43,406 bases of DNA from an uncultured Oscillibacter sp. (GCA_900544105.1 UQUC01000009.1:1-43406); one strand, 5' to 3'; counted from the first letter of the stretch, positions 7,614-16,142 are shown. A program made the numbers and translations. The notes: generated by a model not told the origin, from the sequence alone.

Positions 7614-8390
7614 ATGAATACGGACATCCGTTATATTTTTCTGGATCTGGGCGGCACGTTCCGAGTCATTGACGAGGACCCGGCTTATCTGGCTGCCGCC
7701 CGGGCGAAAATCGCGGAGCTGTGCGGCGTGAAGACGGAAGATCCTACCCAGTGGTTCGAGGACGTGATCGACAAGCGGTACGATGTATACCGGGAGTGGG
7801 CGCTGAAATATATGTGCGAGGCCCCGGAAGAGGTGCTGTGGCGGCGCTGGCTGGCCTATGACTGCGACCCGGAGCTGATCCGGCGCAATGCCTCGGAGCT
7901 TTGCTACCAGTACCGGCAGACCAAGGGCCGCCGCACGGTGGTAGAGGGCGGCGCAGATACGGTGAAGGAGCTGTGCCGCCGGGGCTACACCCTGGGCATC
8001 ATCTCGGATCTGGTGGGCAGACGGGAAGTGGACGAGTGGCTGGATCAGGATGGCCTGCGCCCCTATTTCCAGACGGTCCAGCAGTCCTCAGTCACCTATA
8101 TCCGCAAGCCCGGCCCCGCAATTTACTATTACGCCATGGAGGAAGTGGGCGCCGAACCGGAAAACTGCTGCTATGTGGGTGACAATCTGAACCGGGACAT
8201 CGTCGGCGCCAAGGCCGTCGATTTCGGCATGACCGTCACGGTGCAGTACCAGAAGGATAAGCCCCTGAAGCTGACGGCGGAAAATCGTCCGGACGCCAAG
8301 GTATACCGTTTCCCGGACCTGCTGGATATTTTCCCCAAGCGGGGGCAGGTGGCTGTGGAAAAGCTGATCCCGCCGGAGGATGGACAATAA
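7614..8390 (+). CDS. HAD-superfamily protein, tandem paralogue 3
   Basis: A 258-residue HAD protein, third of the tandem set. Motif I is FLDLGGT (second Asp absent), motif II in GIISDL, the Lys in IRKPGP and motif IV in YVGDNLNRD. The cap resembles paralogue 2 (WLAYDCDPELIRRNASELCYQYRQTKGRR against WLLPDYDP and SFQYRQCKGRR-type blocks). I use the ATG at 7614 because AAGGAGG lies eight bases before it; an upstream in-frame start would overlap that site. A short C-terminal tail (about 18 residues beyond the common LLDIFP end) is unique to this copy. The gene precedes the permuted mutase by 87 bases, including a hairpin. Confidence 0.85.
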   Translation: MNTDIRYIFLDLGGTFRVIDEDPAYLAAARAKIAELCGVKTEDPTQWFEDVIDKRYDVYREWALKYMCEAPEEVLWRRWLAYDCDPELIRRNASELCYQYRQTKGRRTVVEGGADTVKELCRRGYTLGIISDLVGRREVDEWLDQDGLRPYFQTVQQSSVTYIRKPGPAIYYYAMEEVGAEPENCCYVGDNLNRDIVGAKAVDFGMTVTVQYQKDKPLKLTAENRPDAKVYRFPDLLDIFPKRGQVAVEKLIPPEDGQ

Positions 8391-8419
8391 GTCCGTCCCG
8401 GTCGGATAAAAAAATGTGC

Positions 8420-8453
8420 AGCGGTGCGGAAAAGAACCGTTTCACGCACCGCT
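8420..8453 (+). other. Intercistronic hairpin before the mutase gene
   Basis: AGCGGTGCG (8420-8428) pairs with CGCACCGCT (8445-8453), and the loop can extend the stem by GAAA/TTTC. No T-run follows, so it is probably an mRNA stability or partial attenuation element between the third HAD gene and the mutase; the latter has its own strong TAAGGAGG site. Confidence 0.6.
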
Positions 8454-8477
8454 CTGACTCATAAGGAGGTACTTTTT

Positions 8478-10046
8478 ATGTCTGAATCCAAGCGCGGCGG
8501 CGCACAACTGGCGCGGGCCGTGGAAAAAGCATATCAGGCGGGGCAGGATGACTACCATCTGGAACCCATGGTCCTGGTGGAGAACGGCAAGCCTGTGGGC
8601 AAGATCGGAGACGGCGATGCCGCCGTGTTCTGCTGCCGCCGGGGTGAGCGGGAGATCGAGCTGACGGAGCTGTTCACCGATCCGGACTTCAACAAGGTGC
8701 AGCGGAACCAGCTGAAGGATCTGGATTTCGTCATCATGACCATGTATCATGATAAGTTCAAGGATCTGCCCATCGCCTTTGCGCCGTCTCATGTGGTGAA
8801 GCCTCTGGCTCAGGTCCTCAGCGAGGCGGGGAAGAATCAGTTCCACTGCGCGGAGAGCGAGAAGTATGCCCACGTGACCTTTTTCTTCAACGGCGGCGAG
8901 AACGCACCCTTCCCCGGCGAGGACGATGTGTGCGTACCGTCTCCCAAGGGCATTGACTTTGACCAGCAGCCGGAACTGAGCCTGCCTGCCGTAGCGGATC
9001 AGGTCATGGACGCTTTGGGCAAATATGATTTCGTGGTGACCAATTTCGCCAACGGCGATGTGATCGGCCACACCCTGAATACCACCGCCAAGCTGGAAGC
9101 CTGCAAGCATGTCAGTCACTATCTGGATGTGGTGGTGCATGACGCGCTGGCCAAGGGCTATGTGGTGGCCGTCACCGCGGACCACGGCAACATTGAAAAG
9201 CTGTACACCGCCGCAGGCAAGCCTGACGGCGCCCATACCACCAATCTGGTGCCCTTCATTCTGATGGACCCCGCCCACAGCGGCCCCATTGCCCTGCGGG
9301 ACGGCTGTCTGGGTGACGTGGCGCCTACGGTGCTGAACGTCATGGGCATCCCCCAGCCTGCGGAGATGACCGGCAAATCTCTGGCGGAGGGCCACGATTT
9401 CGGCAAGGACCGGAAGATGCTGCTCATCATCTGCGACGGCTGGGGCCTCGGCTCCGGCGATGACGGCGACGCGATCCATCTGGCGGATACCCCCTACTGG
9501 GATTCCCTGCTGGCGGAGCAGTCCTGGAGCAAGCTCCACGCCTCCGGCGAGCATGTGGGCCTGGGAAGCGGAAAGGCCGGCAACTCCGAGGCAGGTCACT
9601 CCAATCTGGGCGCGGGCCGCTGCGTCATGCAGGATGACGTCCGTCTGGACGCCGCTGTGAAGGACGGCAGCTTCAAGAAGAACCCCATCTTCTTACAAGC
9701 CATCGAACACGCCAAAAAGAACGGCACGGCGCTGCATCTGCTGGCGTATCTCACCTATAAATCCTCTCACGGCTGCATCGACTATCCGTTGGCCATCTGC
9801 GAAATGGCCCGGGACGCCGGACTGGATCAGGTATTCTTCCACATCATCTTTGACGGCCGCTCCACGGAGCCTGGCTCCGCGCCCAAGCTGCTGGCAGAGC
9901 TGGACGAAAAGCTGGACGCCATCGGCGTGGGTCGCATTGTGGACGGTGTGGGCCGCGGCGTGGCGCTGGACCGGGATAAGAACTACGACAAGGTAAAGCG
10001 GGCCTACGACGCCATGGTGGACGGCGCAGGCACCCGGTATGAGTAA
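8478..10046 (+). CDS. Circularly permuted cofactor-independent phosphoglycerate mutase-like protein
   Basis: A 522-residue alkaline-phosphatase-superfamily enzyme related to GpmI, which interconverts 2- and 3-phosphoglycerate with two Mn ions. The order of the halves is reversed: residues 1-302 match canonical positions about 210-511, and residues 311-522 match canonical 3-214. All metal ligands are kept with canonical spacing: Asp194, His198, Asp235, His236 and His253 (canonical 403, 407, 444, 445, 462), then Asp320 and the phosphorylated Ser370 (canonical 12, 62). Substrate-site blocks EKYAHVTFFFNGG, MTGKSL, GNSEAGHSN and DRDKNYDKV are also present. Nothing is missing; only the breakpoint moved, into the transferase domain near canonical 210-214. 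Start: TAAGGAGGT before the ATG. Whether it acts on phosphoglycerate or a related phosphonate or phosphate is open. Confidence 0.88.
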   Translation: MSESKRGGAQLARAVEKAYQAGQDDYHLEPMVLVENGKPVGKIGDGDAAVFCCRRGEREIELTELFTDPDFNKVQRNQLKDLDFVIMTMYHDKFKDLPIAFAPSHVVKPLAQVLSEAGKNQFHCAESEKYAHVTFFFNGGENAPFPGEDDVCVPSPKGIDFDQQPELSLPAVADQVMDALGKYDFVVTNFANGDVIGHTLNTTAKLEACKHVSHYLDVVVHDALAKGYVVAVTADHGNIEKLYTAAGKPDGAHTTNLVPFILMDPAHSGPIALRDGCLGDVAPTVLNVMGIPQPAEMTGKSLAEGHDFGKDRKMLLIICDGWGLGSGDDGDAIHLADTPYWDSLLAEQSWSKLHASGEHVGLGSGKAGNSEAGHSNLGAGRCVMQDDVRLDAAVKDGSFKKNPIFLQAIEHAKKNGTALHLLAYLTYKSSHGCIDYPLAICEMARDAGLDQVFFHIIFDGRSTEPGSAPKLLAELDEKLDAIGVGRIVDGVGRGVALDRDKNYDKVKRAYDAMVDGAGTRYE

Positions 10047-10100
10047 GCCTCTGGCGGCATAAAGCGCCCAGAGACAAGTGAACCTGGACAGGGATAAAAT

Positions 10101-10134
10101 AAGCCCGCAGAGTGCAACCGCTCTCTGCGGGCTT
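10101..10134 (+). terminator. Terminator of the HAD-mutase operon
   Basis: AAGCCCGCAGAG and CTCTGCGGGCTT form a 12-pair perfect stem with a 10-base loop, followed by GCGTTTG. It lies 55 bases after the mutase stop codon. Confidence 0.8.
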
Positions 10135-10370
10135 GCGTTTGCCAATAAAATAGCGGATCTTCCGCAACGGTAAGGTGGAGGCGCGCCATTAGCGGCTCGG
10201 CGGCTTTGCAGATGTTGCATACCGGCCGAAGGGCGTGCGCGGGACTACGCCGCAGGCGGATTTCGGAACACAAAGCTTACACGGAAACTGGCGGTTGTCC
10301 TTAAAATCATCTCACTTTATCTGCCACTGGCGGCAGACGGTTGCATCGCCCCACAACTGAACTGCACAAA

Positions 10371-10405
10371 GAAGGCCCAGACCGCTGACAGCGGTCTGGG
10401 CCTTC
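10371..10405 (-). terminator. Terminator of the second ABC transporter operon
   Basis: GAAGGCCCAGACCGCT pairs perfectly with AGCGGTCTGGGCCTTC across a 3-base loop, and on the minus strand is followed by TTTGTG. It lies 20 bases beyond the stop of the last gene (HAD protein) of the leftward operon. Confidence 0.85.
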
Positions 10406-10424
10406 TCATACATCAAAACAGGGA

Positions 10425-11171
10425 TCAGCGGGCGTCCTTCAGGATCGTGTAGACCTCATAAATGTCCTTCACGCTGTATGTAGGCTTCACATCCGCGGGA
10501 ACATTGGTGTCCTTCAGTTTGGTGAGGTAGGAGTCGATGTGGAAAGTGACGCCGAAGCCCATGCGGATTGGACCGATGACGTCCCGGGAGAGGGTATCGC
10601 CCACATAGGCACAATGGGAGGGGTCAGACTGGACCTGGTGTAGAGAGACCAGGAAAATGTTGGGGTCTGGCTTGCGATATCCGGTGACAGAAGAAAGCGT
10701 CACATCCTGGAAGTAGTCCCGGATGCCGTAGTCTTTCAGAATGTCAAACACCTGATAGAGGCTGGCCGTGTTGCTGATGACGCCCAGCTTCATACCCAGC
10801 CCCTTCAGTCCTTCCAGCATTTCCTTCACGTGGGGGCGGAGAGTACGGTGATAGTGGGTGATCTCCCACATGTGGGCCAGCTCCTCGGCGTAGGGACGCA
10901 CAGAGTCTTCGTTCAGGCCGAAATCCGTCAAAATGAAGCTACCCCAGATCTCCTCTGGCTTCAGTTCCCGCTGCCGGGGGTCACGGTAAGCGCCGTAACG
11001 TTCCCAGCCGGCATTGATGCTCTGAGCCGCAGTTTCAAAGTCCATGTTCAGATCGATGCCGTGAGCGTGCAGAATATCCAGCACACCCTGAATGGAAGAA
11101 TGGCGGCTTTCGTCATCGACCCAGATGTCCTCCAGAGTGCCGCCCATATCGAACAATACAGTATCTATCAT
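10425..11171 (-). CDS. HAD-superfamily protein, fourth copy
   Basis: A 248-residue HAD protein at the end of the second ABC transporter operon. Motif I is LFDMGGT, with Gly replacing the second Asp as in the three paralogues at 6.1-8.4 kb. Motif II is in GVISNTA, the Lys in YRKPDPN and motif IV in YVGDTLSRD. The cap domain between is helical. It is more distant from the tandem trio than they are from each other. The ribosome site is weak (GTGAG). Its place behind a transporter with a LacI-type operator, and the same operator before the HAD trio, suggest that all four handle metabolites of the imported compound. Substrate unknown. Confidence 0.83.
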   Translation of the reverse strand: MIDTVLFDMGGTLEDIWVDDESRHSSIQGVLDILHAHGIDLNMDFETAAQSINAGWERYGAYRDPRQRELKPEEIWGSFILTDFGLNEDSVRPYAEELAHMWEITHYHRTLRPHVKEMLEGLKGLGMKLGVISNTASLYQVFDILKDYGIRDYFQDVTLSSVTGYRKPDPNIFLVSLHQVQSDPSHCAYVGDTLSRDVIGPIRMGFGVTFHIDSYLTKLKDTNVPADVKPTYSVKDIYEVYTILKDAR

Positions 11172-11218
11172 AGTCTCACAGCCTTTTTCTTAAGTTGCAT
11201 ACATGGGAAAACCGGTAT

Positions 11219-11725
11219 TCAGAGGGAGTTTCTGCGGCGAAGCAGCCACCAGGAGCTTCCAAAACCCATCAGCAGCGGCACAGGGACCATCATACCGAAG
11301 AGCTGGAGAAACAGGACCGACGCGCCGTGATCGCCCCGCAACAGGAGCAGCATGGTCACCAGACTGGCGAGGGCCAGCAGCAAGAGCCAGCCGTATGCAG
11401 CCAGAACAGTCTGAGGGTGGCAAATCAGGTGGGTCAGCGCACAGATAGCTGTCCCGATCAGGGCGGGGAGCAGTGCACTGACCAGATTTTCTACTGCCCG
11501 GGGCGCAAGGGCAAGCCATGCGTGAATGGGATCGGTCAGCAGAAAGAAAGCCGCGCCGTAAACTGCCAGAAAGAGGATGGACAGGCAGAAGGAATTCAGC
11601 AGCAGCGTGCTTTTTACATGGCCGTTTTCCGTCAGCTGGAAGGCATCCCAAAAGGATTCCACCCGTCTGGCCTGTTCTTTTTCCCGTTCTGCCCGACGCA
11701 GTTCTTTTTCAAAATCCTGGTTCAT
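11219..11725 (-). CDS. Small four-helix membrane protein
   Basis: A 168-residue protein I cannot place in a named family. The first 40 residues are charged and helical (EKELRRAEREKEQARR). Four hydrophobic segments follow, at about 45-63, 80-98, 107-125 and 135-155, and a basic C-terminus. The start has AGGAGAT seven bases upstream. It lies between the substrate-binding protein and the fourth HAD gene on the same strand. Co-expression with the transporter is likely, although a strong hairpin stands between it and the binding-protein gene. It may assist the transporter or be unrelated; nothing in the sequence decides. Confidence 0.7.
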   Translation of the reverse strand: MNQDFEKELRRAEREKEQARRVESFWDAFQLTENGHVKSTLLLNSFCLSILFLAVYGAAFFLLTDPIHAWLALAPRAVENLVSALLPALIGTAICALTHLICHPQTVLAAYGWLLLLALASLVTMLLLLRGDHGASVLFLQLFGMMVPVPLLMGFGSSWWLLRRRNSL

Positions 11726-11754
11726 GTTATCTCCTATCTGAATGATTCAAAAGG

Positions 11755-11784
11755 CCCGGGCAGCGGCGGTTGCCGCCGCCCGGG
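11755..11784 (-). terminator. Strong hairpin after the binding-protein gene
   Basis: CCCGGGC-A-GCGGCGG pairs with CCGCCGC-CCGGG and on the minus strand runs into CCTTTTG. It could end most transcripts after the substrate-binding protein, letting a fraction through to the membrane protein and HAD gene. Confidence 0.65.
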
Positions 11785-11804
11785 AAAAATCGCGGTGCTT
11801 GAAT

Positions 11805-13097
11805 TTACTTCATCTTGAGGTTCTGAGACAGCCAGTACGTCCACATCTCCTGCACGTCGAGATAGATGTCATAGATAGCGCTGAGGTCATTGGCCCGGGC
11901 GCCCAGCTCGGTGAGCTCTGCGGGGTTCTTCTTGTCCTCCACGTCATCGCGGATGGGCCAGTTGCCTTCCTTCTTGAAGGGCTTCATGCCTTCGCTCTGG
12001 CCGTCGGCACCGCCGGTGACGTAGCGGATGAACAGACGGGCACCGGCAGGGCTGTTGGTGCCCTTGGCGATAAACAGGCACTCCAGATTCAGCAGGGCGG
12101 TGTAGGGTTCCAGATTCAGGCACCAGGCAATGTCATAGCCGGATTCGTCGCGGTTGCCGATCTTACCGGCGGAGGCCAGGCACAGGGCGGGATCCTCAGC
12201 GGTAGAGTTATGGACGGCCAGAACCAGCTCGTCACCGTCGCTGATGAAGGTCATCTTGGCCTGAGAGAAGCGCCACAGATACTCCACGCCGGCGTTGTTC
12301 TCGGGAACTTCAAAGTCAAAGGAGGAAGCGTCATAGGTGTATTCCAGATCCTTGCCGTAGGTATCCTTGTAGGACTGAGCCATTTCATCGGCATTGTTGA
12401 TGAAGCTGGCGAACAGAGACAGGTAGGCACTTTCCTGACCGATCTCCTTGGTGAACAGGCGGTACTTCTGAGTGCCGTCCTCGTTCTTCTCAATGATCTC
12501 CCACCAGCTGTGGATGGGCTGACCGTCGGGGAAGGCCTTGGTGTTATAATACCACATGGACTGAGAGGCGTACAGAGGATAACCGTATTTCAGGTAGCCT
12601 TCGTCGATGTGAGAGCAGATGTCCTTGGGATAATAGGGCTCCAGGATGTCCTGGTTGTACCACTCGTGGAACACGTTGCCGTTGACGTCCTTGGTCTGCA
12701 GTACGTCGGCGGTGATGTTGCCGGTGTCATGCTCAATCTTGGCCTTGGAGAGCACTTCGTCAGTCTTCAGGTCGGAGACCACCAGGTCCAGACCAGAATA
12801 AGCGGCCTCAAAGCCCTCTTCCACCTTCATCATCTTGGAGGAGGTGGCGTAGACGTTGATGGTGGTGTCCTCCTTCAGAGCTTCCTCGTAAAGCTCTTCG
12901 TCGGTCTTGTCGCTCCATTCGTCATAATAGGGGCCGTAGTGGTTCTCGCCGGTGTTGATGTCATAGCCGAGATGCAGGTCGCTGGCGGTTTCGCCGTCGG
13001 TTTGGGAGTCATTGGAGTTGCCCTTGCTGCCGCAGGCAGCCAGGCTCAGCACCATGGACAGGGAGAGGAGCAGCGCAAAAAACTTCTTCATTTTCAT
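11805..13097 (-). CDS. ABC transporter substrate-binding lipoprotein (AfuA/FbpA-like)
   Basis: A 430-residue exported lipoprotein: basic start MKMKKFF, hydrophobic core and lipobox LAAC with Cys22. The mature part begins with an acidic, Gly/Asn-rich linker and continues as a large type II periplasmic-binding fold (TTINVYATSSKMMKVEEGF, NITADVLQTKD, PLYASQSMWYYN). The best family fit is the iron(III)/hexose-phosphate/polyamine-like group (FbpA, AfuA, PotD), whose members pair with a fused double permease like the one two genes upstream. In that group AfuA binds sugar phosphates, which would suit the HAD and mutase context, but the ligand cannot be read here. A hairpin (13118-13139) lies between this gene and the ATPase gene. 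Confidence 0.85.
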   Translation of the reverse strand: MKMKKFFALLLSLSMVLSLAACGSKGNSNDSQTDGETASDLHLGYDINTGENHYGPYYDEWSDKTDEELYEEALKEDTTINVYATSSKMMKVEEGFEAAYSGLDLVVSDLKTDEVLSKAKIEHDTGNITADVLQTKDVNGNVFHEWYNQDILEPYYPKDICSHIDEGYLKYGYPLYASQSMWYYNTKAFPDGQPIHSWWEIIEKNEDGTQKYRLFTKEIGQESAYLSLFASFINNADEMAQSYKDTYGKDLEYTYDASSFDFEVPENNAGVEYLWRFSQAKMTFISDGDELVLAVHNSTAEDPALCLASAGKIGNRDESGYDIAWCLNLEPYTALLNLECLFIAKGTNSPAGARLFIRYVTGGADGQSEGMKPFKKEGNWPIRDDVEDKKNPAELTELGARANDLSAIYDIYLDVQEMWTYWLSQNLKMK

Positions 13098-13173
13098 CGG
13101 GGACTCCTTTCATATTTGGACGGTGGATCAGCGCCGTCCGATTTGGGGGGGAAATTGCGTATCAAGACACGGC

Positions 13174-14295
13174 TTACACCGCGCGTTTGATCAGACGGGT
13201 GGTTTCCTTATTGTAGATGTTGATCTTGTTCTGGTCGATGATGGCCCAGACCTTCCGGTCCAGATCGTAGGAGACCTGACCGATCTCCTTGGCCAGGAAT
13301 TCATCGTTGCCGGCCTTCAAAGTGGTGATGGTCTCGGAACCGGCGGGCTGGTTGGCGTAGATGCTGACGGGAATGGCGCCCTCCACTGGCTCGGTGGAGA
13401 TAATGATCTGCTCGGGACGGATGGCCAGCACGCAGTCGAACTCGCCGCTCTTGGGGAACTCCTCGTCGGTGAGGTGCTCGGCGGGGAAGGTATGGCCGCC
13501 CAGATCGCTCTTGACCACCAGCTGACCGTTGACCATCTCGGCCTTGCCGTCCAGCAGGTTGATCCGGGGGTTGCCGATGAAGTCGGCGGCTTCCAGATCG
13601 ATGGGGTTGTTGTACAGCTCGGTGGGGGTAGCCACCTGGTTCAGCTCACCGGCCTTGAACAGCGCGATCTTGGTGGACATGGTCAAAGCTTCGGTCTGGT
13701 CGTGGGTGACGTAGATGATGGTGGTGCCCAAATCTTTATGGAGGCGCTGCAGCTCCGCCCGCATGTCGATACGGAGCTTGGCGTCCAGGTTGGACAGAGG
13801 CTCATCCAGCAGCAGCAGCTTGGGACTGGAGGCCACAGCGCGGGCGATGGCCACACGCTGCTGCTGGCCGCCGGACAGCTCGGTGGGATAGCGGTCCTTG
13901 TACATGTCAATACGCATCATCCGCAGGGAATCCATGACCCGGCGGTCGATCTCCGCCTTGTCCATTTTCTGGATCTTCAGGCCGAAGGCGATGTTGTTGT
14001 AGACCGTCATGTGAGGCCACAGGGCGTAGGACTGGAACACCAGGTTCAGTCCGCGCTTGCTGGGCTCGGCGTAATAGGCATCATCCGCGTTGATCATCTC
14101 CACGCCGTCGATGGTCATGGTGCCGTTCTGGGGCTTTTCCAGTCCGGAAACCACACGCAGCGTGGTGGTCTTGCCGCAGCCGGAGGGCCCCAGCAGGGTC
14201 ATGAAGTCGCCATCCTCGATAACGAGGTTGATGTCCCGCAGGACGTGGTTGGTACCGTAAAATTTATCAATATGCTTTAATTCAATGCGGCTCAT
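13174..14295 (-). CDS. ABC transporter ATP-binding protein (UgpC/FbpC/PotA-like)
   Basis: A 373-residue ATPase with Walker A GPSGCGKTT (36-44), Q-loop FQSYALWP, signature LSGGQQQR near 138, Walker B LLLLDEP and switch His in YVTHDQTE. A C-terminal TOBE-type regulatory domain of about 130 residues follows FIGNPRINLL. Length and layout are normal for the MalK/UgpC/PotA class. I start at MSRIEL because AAGGAA lies just before; the longer frame adds 33 residues absent in relatives. It is 23 bases after the permease gene and 76 before the binding-protein gene, in one leftward operon. It powers uptake of the same unknown substrate. Confidence 0.9.
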   Translation of the reverse strand: MSRIELKHIDKFYGTNHVLRDINLVIEDGDFMTLLGPSGCGKTTTLRVVSGLEKPQNGTMTIDGVEMINADDAYYAEPSKRGLNLVFQSYALWPHMTVYNNIAFGLKIQKMDKAEIDRRVMDSLRMMRIDMYKDRYPTELSGGQQQRVAIARAVASSPKLLLLDEPLSNLDAKLRIDMRAELQRLHKDLGTTIIYVTHDQTEALTMSTKIALFKAGELNQVATPTELYNNPIDLEAADFIGNPRINLLDGKAEMVNGQLVVKSDLGGHTFPAEHLTDEEFPKSGEFDCVLAIRPEQIIISTEPVEGAIPVSIYANQPAGSETITTLKAGNDEFLAKEIGQVSYDLDRKVWAIIDQNKINIYNKETTRLIKRAV

Positions 14296-14318
14296 ATCGT
14301 TCTTCCTTTCTGTTTCCC

Positions 14319-16142
14319 TTACATGCTCTTGTTCAGATCTGCGCCGAAGCGGTTGGCCACGGTGTAGCACACCAGAATGAAGGCCAGCACACACACGGAC
14401 ACTGCGTCAGACATCTGGTTGTAACCGTCCTGGGAGTAGGTAAAGGCCAGGTAAGACATGGTCTGGGTGGTGGGAGTCATCATGATGATAATGAGGTCCA
14501 GCTCCTTGGCGATGGAAATGAAGGTCAGCATGAAGCCGGAAATGAAGCCGTTTTTCGCCAGAGGAACGATGATGGAGGACATCCGCTTCCAGAAGCTGGC
14601 GCCGGCGATATCCGCAGCCTCCTCCAGCTCCACGCTGATGGAGAGCATGTTGGCGGTGCCGGATTTGCTGGCGAAGGGGAAGTGCTTGACCACCGAGGTC
14701 AGCACGATCAGGGTGAAGGTGCCGTACAGGGAGGGCATCAGTCCGCCGAGGTGCGGACGGGAGAACATGGAGAAATACATGGTGGAGAATGCGATACCGC
14801 TCATCAGGTAGGGGACGAAGACCATCTGCTCGGTGAGGTCGCCGTACCACTTGCCGCGGCCACGGGAGCTGATGTAGCCCAGGAACTGGCCGCAGATAGC
14901 GGTGAGAATGGAGGCGATGAGGGTCAAGCGGATGGTATTCCAGAAGGCACTGAAGAAATTGGGATTCCGGAAGATGCCCACGTAGTTGGTATACTTATCA
15001 ATCTCGCCTGCTTTGCCGATCCAGTTGTAAAGCGTCAGGTTATCCAGACCATAGCCGGCGCCGGTGGTGATCTGGAAGGTCTCCATGATCAGCACGAAGA
15101 AGGGCACCACCATAGCCAGGAACAGGAAGACCATCAGGAACAGCATGAGGGGCTTCTTGGCTTTGCCCAGCTGCATCAGCGTGGCGCGGCCGCCCTTGCC
15201 GCTGACAGTGGCATAGGACTTCCGGACGCCCACGATCCGCTGGTTGGAGAAGATGATGAGGGCGGCCAGCAGCACCAGTACGATGGACATGGAATAGCCG
15301 ACAGCCTGGGGACCCTGGTCGATGAAGGTACGCATCTTGGTAGCCAGCGTGTAGTAGCCGATGCGGTTGCCCAAGTTGGCGGGGACGCCGTATGTACCGA
15401 TGGATTTGCTGATGGTCATAACGGTGGCGGACAGCACGGAGGGCAGGATCAGGGGCAGCGTGATGTGCCGCAGGATCTGCGCTTTGCTGGCGCCCTGGAT
15501 CTCGCCCATTTCCTCCAGCTCGGAGTTGATGGAGCGGAGCGCGCCGGAGACCATGATGTAGGAGAATGCGTAATAGTGCATGGACATGCACAGCACAATG
15601 GCGATAGGGCCGTAAGCCAGCCAGTCGGGAACGGGAATGCCCAAGCCAGCCAGGAAGCCGTTGGCGCCGGAGGTGGAGTTGCGGAACATGGCCAGCCAAG
15701 CCAGAGCCTTGGTCCAGGAGGGGATCATATAAGGTACGGTCACCAGCAGGCCCAGGACCTTCTTGCCGGGGATGTCCGTGCGGATCATCAGCCAGGCCAG
15801 CACGGAGCCCAGAGGTACGGACACCAGCACGGTGAAGAAGCCGCAGATAAAGGAGTTCTTCAGCGGCCCCCACAGCACGGCGCTGGCCAGCTTACCGGTG
15901 AGGATGTATTTCCAGTAGTACAGGGTGAAATCGCCCACGTGACCCTGGACCCGGCGAAGCTCGCCTTGAGCCAGCGTAAAGGTGCTGGAGATCATGGTCA
16001 GCAGAGGGATGATGATGAGGCAGAACAGGATGACGAGACTGACCAGCACCACCATGTTGAAGGGGTTTTTTAGCACATTCAGGATCAGGTTCTTTAAACG
16101 CCGCTTGGTCAGGGGTTTTCTGGGTAAGCCATTTTTCGACAC
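14319..16142 (-). CDS. ABC transporter fused double permease (FbpB/AfuB-like)
   Basis: A 607-residue inner-membrane permease made of two BPD-type domains, about residues 30-320 and 340-600, with some twelve membrane segments in all. EAA-loop motifs are EEMGEIQGASKAQILRHITL in the first half and EEAADIAGASFWKRMSSIIV in the second. This fused layout is typical of FbpB/AfuB-type importers. The start is a GTG at 16142 preceded by AAAGAGGTG; an upstream ATG in the same frame would add 45 residues, has no ribosome site and lies upstream of the operator and of the predicted transcript start. First gene of the operon permease-ATPase-binding protein-membrane protein-HAD, controlled by the promoter and operator at 16250-16305. 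Confidence 0.9.
   Translation of the reverse strand: MSKNGLPRKPLTKRRLKNLILNVLKNPFNMVVLVSLVILFCLIIIPLLTMISSTFTLAQGELRRVQGHVGDFTLYYWKYILTGKLASAVLWGPLKNSFICGFFTVLVSVPLGSVLAWLMIRTDIPGKKVLGLLVTVPYMIPSWTKALAWLAMFRNSTSGANGFLAGLGIPVPDWLAYGPIAIVLCMSMHYYAFSYIMVSGALRSINSELEEMGEIQGASKAQILRHITLPLILPSVLSATVMTISKSIGTYGVPANLGNRIGYYTLATKMRTFIDQGPQAVGYSMSIVLVLLAALIIFSNQRIVGVRKSYATVSGKGGRATLMQLGKAKKPLMLFLMVFLFLAMVVPFFVLIMETFQITTGAGYGLDNLTLYNWIGKAGEIDKYTNYVGIFRNPNFFSAFWNTIRLTLIASILTAICGQFLGYISSRGRGKWYGDLTEQMVFVPYLMSGIAFSTMYFSMFSRPHLGGLMPSLYGTFTLIVLTSVVKHFPFASKSGTANMLSISVELEEAADIAGASFWKRMSSIIVPLAKNGFISGFMLTFISIAKELDLIIIMMTPTTQTMSYLAFTYSQDGYNQMSDAVSVCVLAFILVCYTVANRFGADLNKSM

Larger units (their letters stand above)
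10047..10424. other. Intergenic region between convergent operons
   Basis: 378 bases without a credible gene. It contains one hairpin terminator near each end (listed separately). The middle part, about 10140-10370, shows no ribosome site, RNA gene or repeat that I can recognise; a short minus-strand frame there has no coding signature. Confidence 0.6.

Noticed and set aside
8478..10046. Two separate adjacent genes or a frameshift in place of one permuted mutase
   Set aside because: The frame is open without interruption, the halves are joined by a short linker (EGHDFGKDRK), only one ribosome site exists, and each half lacks the ligands supplied by the other.
11742..14280. Two long plus-strand open frames opposite the binding-protein and ATPase genes
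   Set aside because: Their translations are mirror images of strongly biased codons; the minus-strand genes carry complete ABC transporter motifs.
14682..16073. 463-residue plus-strand frame opposite the permease gene
   Set aside because: Q/G/H/D-rich shadow without start signal; the opposite strand encodes a standard double permease.
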